Origin: Candidatus Saccharimonadota bacterium
GTDB taxonomy: Bacteria; Patescibacteriota; Saccharimonadia; Saccharimonadales; Saccharimonadaceae
Assembly: GCA_020428185.1 (NCBI GenBank)
Contig: JAGQNH010000002.1
Location: 1-6,494 of the forward strand
Direction: 5' to 3'
DNA length: 6,494 nt
A program made the translations under genes and the position numbers. Below the pieces are notes generated by a model that saw only the letters and a program-made list of their open reading frames with translations, had not been told where the DNA came from and ran no database searches. Below, piece by piece: positions 4,490 to 6,494 of this stretch (its first letter is position 1; each line of letters opens with the position of its first letter).

Positions 4490-5781
4490 TGAACGCTCGC
4501 CGGTTCGTAACGAAGCGTAGTGAAGACGCGCCATATGTACGTCGGCACAAGCCGGATTATCAGATTGTTTTATATATGGGTTTATTGATGCTGCTTGGCT
4601 TGGTTGTTATGTATGCGATCGGACCCCAGCGTGCCAATGTATTAAATAATGTGTTTGGAACTGACAATTATGATTCGATGTACTTTTTCATGAAGCAAAT
4701 ACTGAGTCTTGGGATTGCAGTTGGAGTATTTTTGATAGTTACATTAGTAATTCCATTTCGTTTGTTTCTCAGATATTCTGGCAAGATTGTCATGATAGGT
4801 TTTATTGCATCGGCACTGTTGTTGTTATTTGGCAATATTCTGCATGTTAATGAGATTGCTCAGTGTAGCCTAGGCGCATGTCGATGGTTTAATATCGGTC
4901 CTTTTGGATTGCAGCCGGCGGAGTTATTGAAGTTTGGTGTACTGATATTTTCAGCAGGCTTTTTGGGCACTCGAGCCAAGCAGGGATTGATTAATGATTG
5001 GTCACGCACGCTTGCTCCTATGTCGTTATTAGTGGGCTCTGCGTTGGTTGCAATAGTCGTCATACAAAAGGATATGGGTACTGGTATCACGTTGGGTGCG
5101 ATGGTCGCTACGATGCTCTTTATCGCAGGGCTTAGCTATCGATTTGGTTTTGCACTTTTGGGGGTATCACTTGCAATTGGTACATTATTTATTATTTCAG
5201 CACCACATCGTATGGAGAGGGTTTTAACGTATTTTAACGGCGATAATCATTCTGTAGACGTTGCAGGTGATTATCATATAGCCCATGCAAAAATGGCGAT
5301 TGGTTCAGGTGGATTGTTCGGGGTTGGTATTGGAAATAGCATTGAAGCAACAGGGTATTTACCCGAAGCGGTGAATGATTCGGTTTTTGCCATCATGGGA
5401 GAGACATTTGGTTTTGTCGGATTAATCGCAATACTTGCAATTTTTACGGGCTTACTTTTGCGCCTATTGCGTATTTCGGATAATCTCGTCGATATGCGTG
5501 AGAGGATAGTCGTCGGAGGCGTGTTCGGATGGCTCGCAGCTCACGTTATTCTGAATATTGGTGCTATGACTGGCCTTGTTCCTTTGACGGGCATAACACT
5601 TCCGCTACTTAGTTTTGGTGGCACGAGCATGGTGTTTATTGCAGCAGCTCTTGGATTAGCGTTTCAACTGTCGCGTTATACTGTATTCGGTAGTAAAATA
5701 AAGGATGATGAATATGAAAATTCTCAGCGTAGGAGGGGGGTCGGGAGGCCACGTTACTCCAGCCGTCGCCGTTCTGCGTGA
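4489..5781 (+). CDS. ftsW: SEDS glycosyltransferase FtsW
   Basis: This SEDS-family peptidoglycan polymerase of the inner membrane acts on lipid II together with the class B PBP encoded just upstream. From GTG 4489 it is 430 residues: a basic cytoplasmic tail (1-23), about ten membrane segments and a basic C-terminal tail. Family motifs: ACRWFNIGPFGLQPAELLKF (130-149), matching the usual GARRW...QPSE block; VIQKDMGTG (191-199); AIGSGGLFGVGIG (270-282); LPEAVNDSVFAIMGE (291-305), in which D297 is the aspartate found essential in SEDS proteins; and GLVPLTGITLPLLSFGGTSM (362-381). RodA is the alternative, but the dcw context and order favour FtsW. Oddities are a cysteine pair, C126 and C131, in the loop before the RW motif, and GET where most members have GEE (304-306). 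The last 68 bases also encode the start of murG. The start shares the final G of the mraY stop (TAGTG). Confidence 0.93.
   Translation: MNARRFVTKRSEDAPYVRRHKPDYQIVLYMGLLMLLGLVVMYAIGPQRANVLNNVFGTDNYDSMYFFMKQILSLGIAVGVFLIVTLVIPFRLFLRYSGKIVMIGFIASALLLLFGNILHVNEIAQCSLGACRWFNIGPFGLQPAELLKFGVLIFSAGFLGTRAKQGLINDWSRTLAPMSLLVGSALVAIVVIQKDMGTGITLGAMVATMLFIAGLSYRFGFALLGVSLAIGTLFIISAPHRMERVLTYFNGDNHSVDVAGDYHIAHAKMAIGSGGLFGVGIGNSIEATGYLPEAVNDSVFAIMGETFGFVGLIAILAIFTGLLLRLLRISDNLVDMRERIVVGGVFGWLAAHVILNIGAMTGLVPLTGITLPLLSFGGTSMVFIAAALGLAFQLSRYTVFGSKIKDDEYENSQRRRGVGRPRYSSRRRSA
5701..5705 (+). promoter_or_regulatory. Ribosome binding site that sets the murG start
   Basis: AAGGA lies within ftsW, eight bases before ATG 5714. 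Two further in-frame ATGs at 5705 and 5708 are too close to it, so ATG 5714 is the best start. It gives the N-terminus MKILSVGGGSGGH, normal for MurG. Confidence 0.7.
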
Positions 5782-6494
5782 AATACATTCACGCCATCCT
5801 GATGTAGAGTTCCGCTTTTGGTGTGACTATCATTATGCGCCGCAGGCTCGACGTATTGTCGCATCTTTTGATGCGGGTATACCTGTACAGCGAGTTCTTT
5901 CAGGAAAATTCCGCCGGTATCATCATTTGACAAAATTACAACATTTAACGATTCCATCGGTTGTTTTTCCTAATATGCGAGACGCTATACTGCTTGTCTT
6001 TGGCATCATGCAAAGTATCTTCCGACTTATTTTGTGGCGCCCTGATGTCGTGTACGCCAATGGTGGGTATGTTTGCTTGCCTGTTGGCTATGCTGCATGG
6101 CTACTCAGGATACCACTTGTGATTCATGATGCTGATGCCGTGGCAGGACTGACCAATAGACTACTTGCGCCGCTTGCTGCAAAAATTGGTACTGGCCTTC
6201 CTCTTGAATATTATGACTATCCACGCTCGAAGGCGACGTATGTCAGTGTAGCGATTAGTTCTGATTTTAAAAAAGTATCAGATGAGCAGCGGAAGAAACT
6301 GAAGAAACAGCTAGGATTTGACGATAGTCGTCCGCTCGTCGTTTTTACTGGAGGAGGGCAGGGGGCTCGACAGATTAACGATGCCGTACTGCTGCACTAT
6401 AAGGAGCTTGTGAGCATTGCTAATGTATTATTGCTTTCTGGTGCGAGCCAATACGATGATGTTCGTGCTTTAACACCTCCTGATGATCCACGTT
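5714..6494 (+). CDS. murG: MurG, UDP-GlcNAc--lipid I N-acetylglucosaminyltransferase, 3' end outside window
   Basis: MurG adds GlcNAc to lipid I on the cytoplasmic face of the membrane, giving lipid II for FtsW and FtsI. It is a GT-B fold glycosyltransferase of about 350-370 residues, of which the first 260 are here. Seen: the first glycine loop GGGSGGH (7-13) followed by TPA; SGKFRRY (63-69); a hydrophobic patch around 91-107 where the N-domain contacts the membrane; RPDVVYANGGYVCLPVGYAA (109-128); IPLVIHDADAVAGLTNRLLA (133-152); and the start of the C-domain with TGGGQGARQIND (212-223). The usual HEQN is HDAD (138-141) and the usual GGSQGA is GGGQGA (213-218). The frame is intact to the last base. 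The C-terminal UDP-GlcNAc pocket with the late Gln/Glu motifs is beyond the edge and cannot be checked. It begins 68 bases inside ftsW, in another frame, so the two are probably translationally coupled. Confidence 0.95.
   Translation, partial: MKILSVGGGSGGHVTPAVAVLREIHSRHPDVEFRFWCDYHYAPQARRIVASFDAGIPVQRVLSGKFRRYHHLTKLQHLTIPSVVFPNMRDAILLVFGIMQSIFRLILWRPDVVYANGGYVCLPVGYAAWLLRIPLVIHDADAVAGLTNRLLAPLAAKIGTGLPLEYYDYPRSKATYVSVAISSDFKKVSDEQRKKLKKQLGFDDSRPLVVFTGGGQGARQINDAVLLHYKELVSIANVLLLSGASQYDDVRALTPPDDPR

Noticed and set aside
4504..4514. Inverted repeat TTCGT-A-ACGAA at the start of ftsW
   Set aside because: The loop is too small for a stable hairpin and the sequence is coding; a repeat this short is expected by chance.
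5731..5736. Perfect AGGAGG inside the start of murG
   Set aside because: It is explained by the glycine codons of the GGGSGG loop, and no suitable start codon follows at normal spacing.

Overview
The window carries one long block of the division and cell wall (dcw) gene cluster, all on the + strand. In order it contains rsmH, a small FtsL-like membrane protein, a class B penicillin-binding protein (ftsI/pbpB type), mraY, ftsW and the first 260 codons of murG, which runs off the right edge. The gene order and family motifs are clear. The taxonomic call is an inference: the sequences look like a Patescibacteria (CPR) bacterium, most probably Candidatus Saccharibacteria (TM7). The reasons are the compact cluster, a MurG with HDAD where most families have HEQN, a divergent MraY, and UGA used as a stop (ftsW ends in TGA), which argues against the UGA=Gly lineages Gracilibacteria and Absconditabacteria.

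Layout: positions 1-198 are noncoding upstream DNA with a plausible sigma70-type promoter, an unusually rich dyad symmetry over that promoter, an A/C-rich stretch with no G, and a small hairpin before the rsmH start I prefer. rsmH (199-1098) is followed by a 225-base gap. The gap holds a 21-codon ORF behind a perfect AGGAGG, a long imperfect hairpin, and a second hairpin that competes with it. From the FtsL-like gene (1324-1701) onward the genes are tightly packed. The gap to ftsI is 15 bases, with a TATAAT placed so that a transcript would start at the ftsI AUG. The ftsI stop overlaps the mraY ribosome binding site. mraY and ftsW share one base, and ftsW and murG overlap by 68 bases in different frames.

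Function: MraY attaches phospho-MurNAc-pentapeptide to undecaprenyl phosphate (lipid I). MurG adds GlcNAc (lipid II). FtsW polymerises lipid II into glycan, FtsI cross-links it, and the FtsL-like protein would be part of the complex that regulates FtsW-FtsI at the septum. RsmH methylates 16S rRNA and by tradition heads this operon. The three Mur ligase genes (murE, murF, murD) that lie between these genes in classical dcw clusters are absent here, although the order of the remaining genes is kept.

I found no mobile element, CRISPR array, tRNA, rRNA, intrinsic terminator or minus-strand gene. The enzymes are a known system. The less explained parts are the two regulatory-looking noncoding regions and some substitutions in otherwise conserved enzyme motifs.
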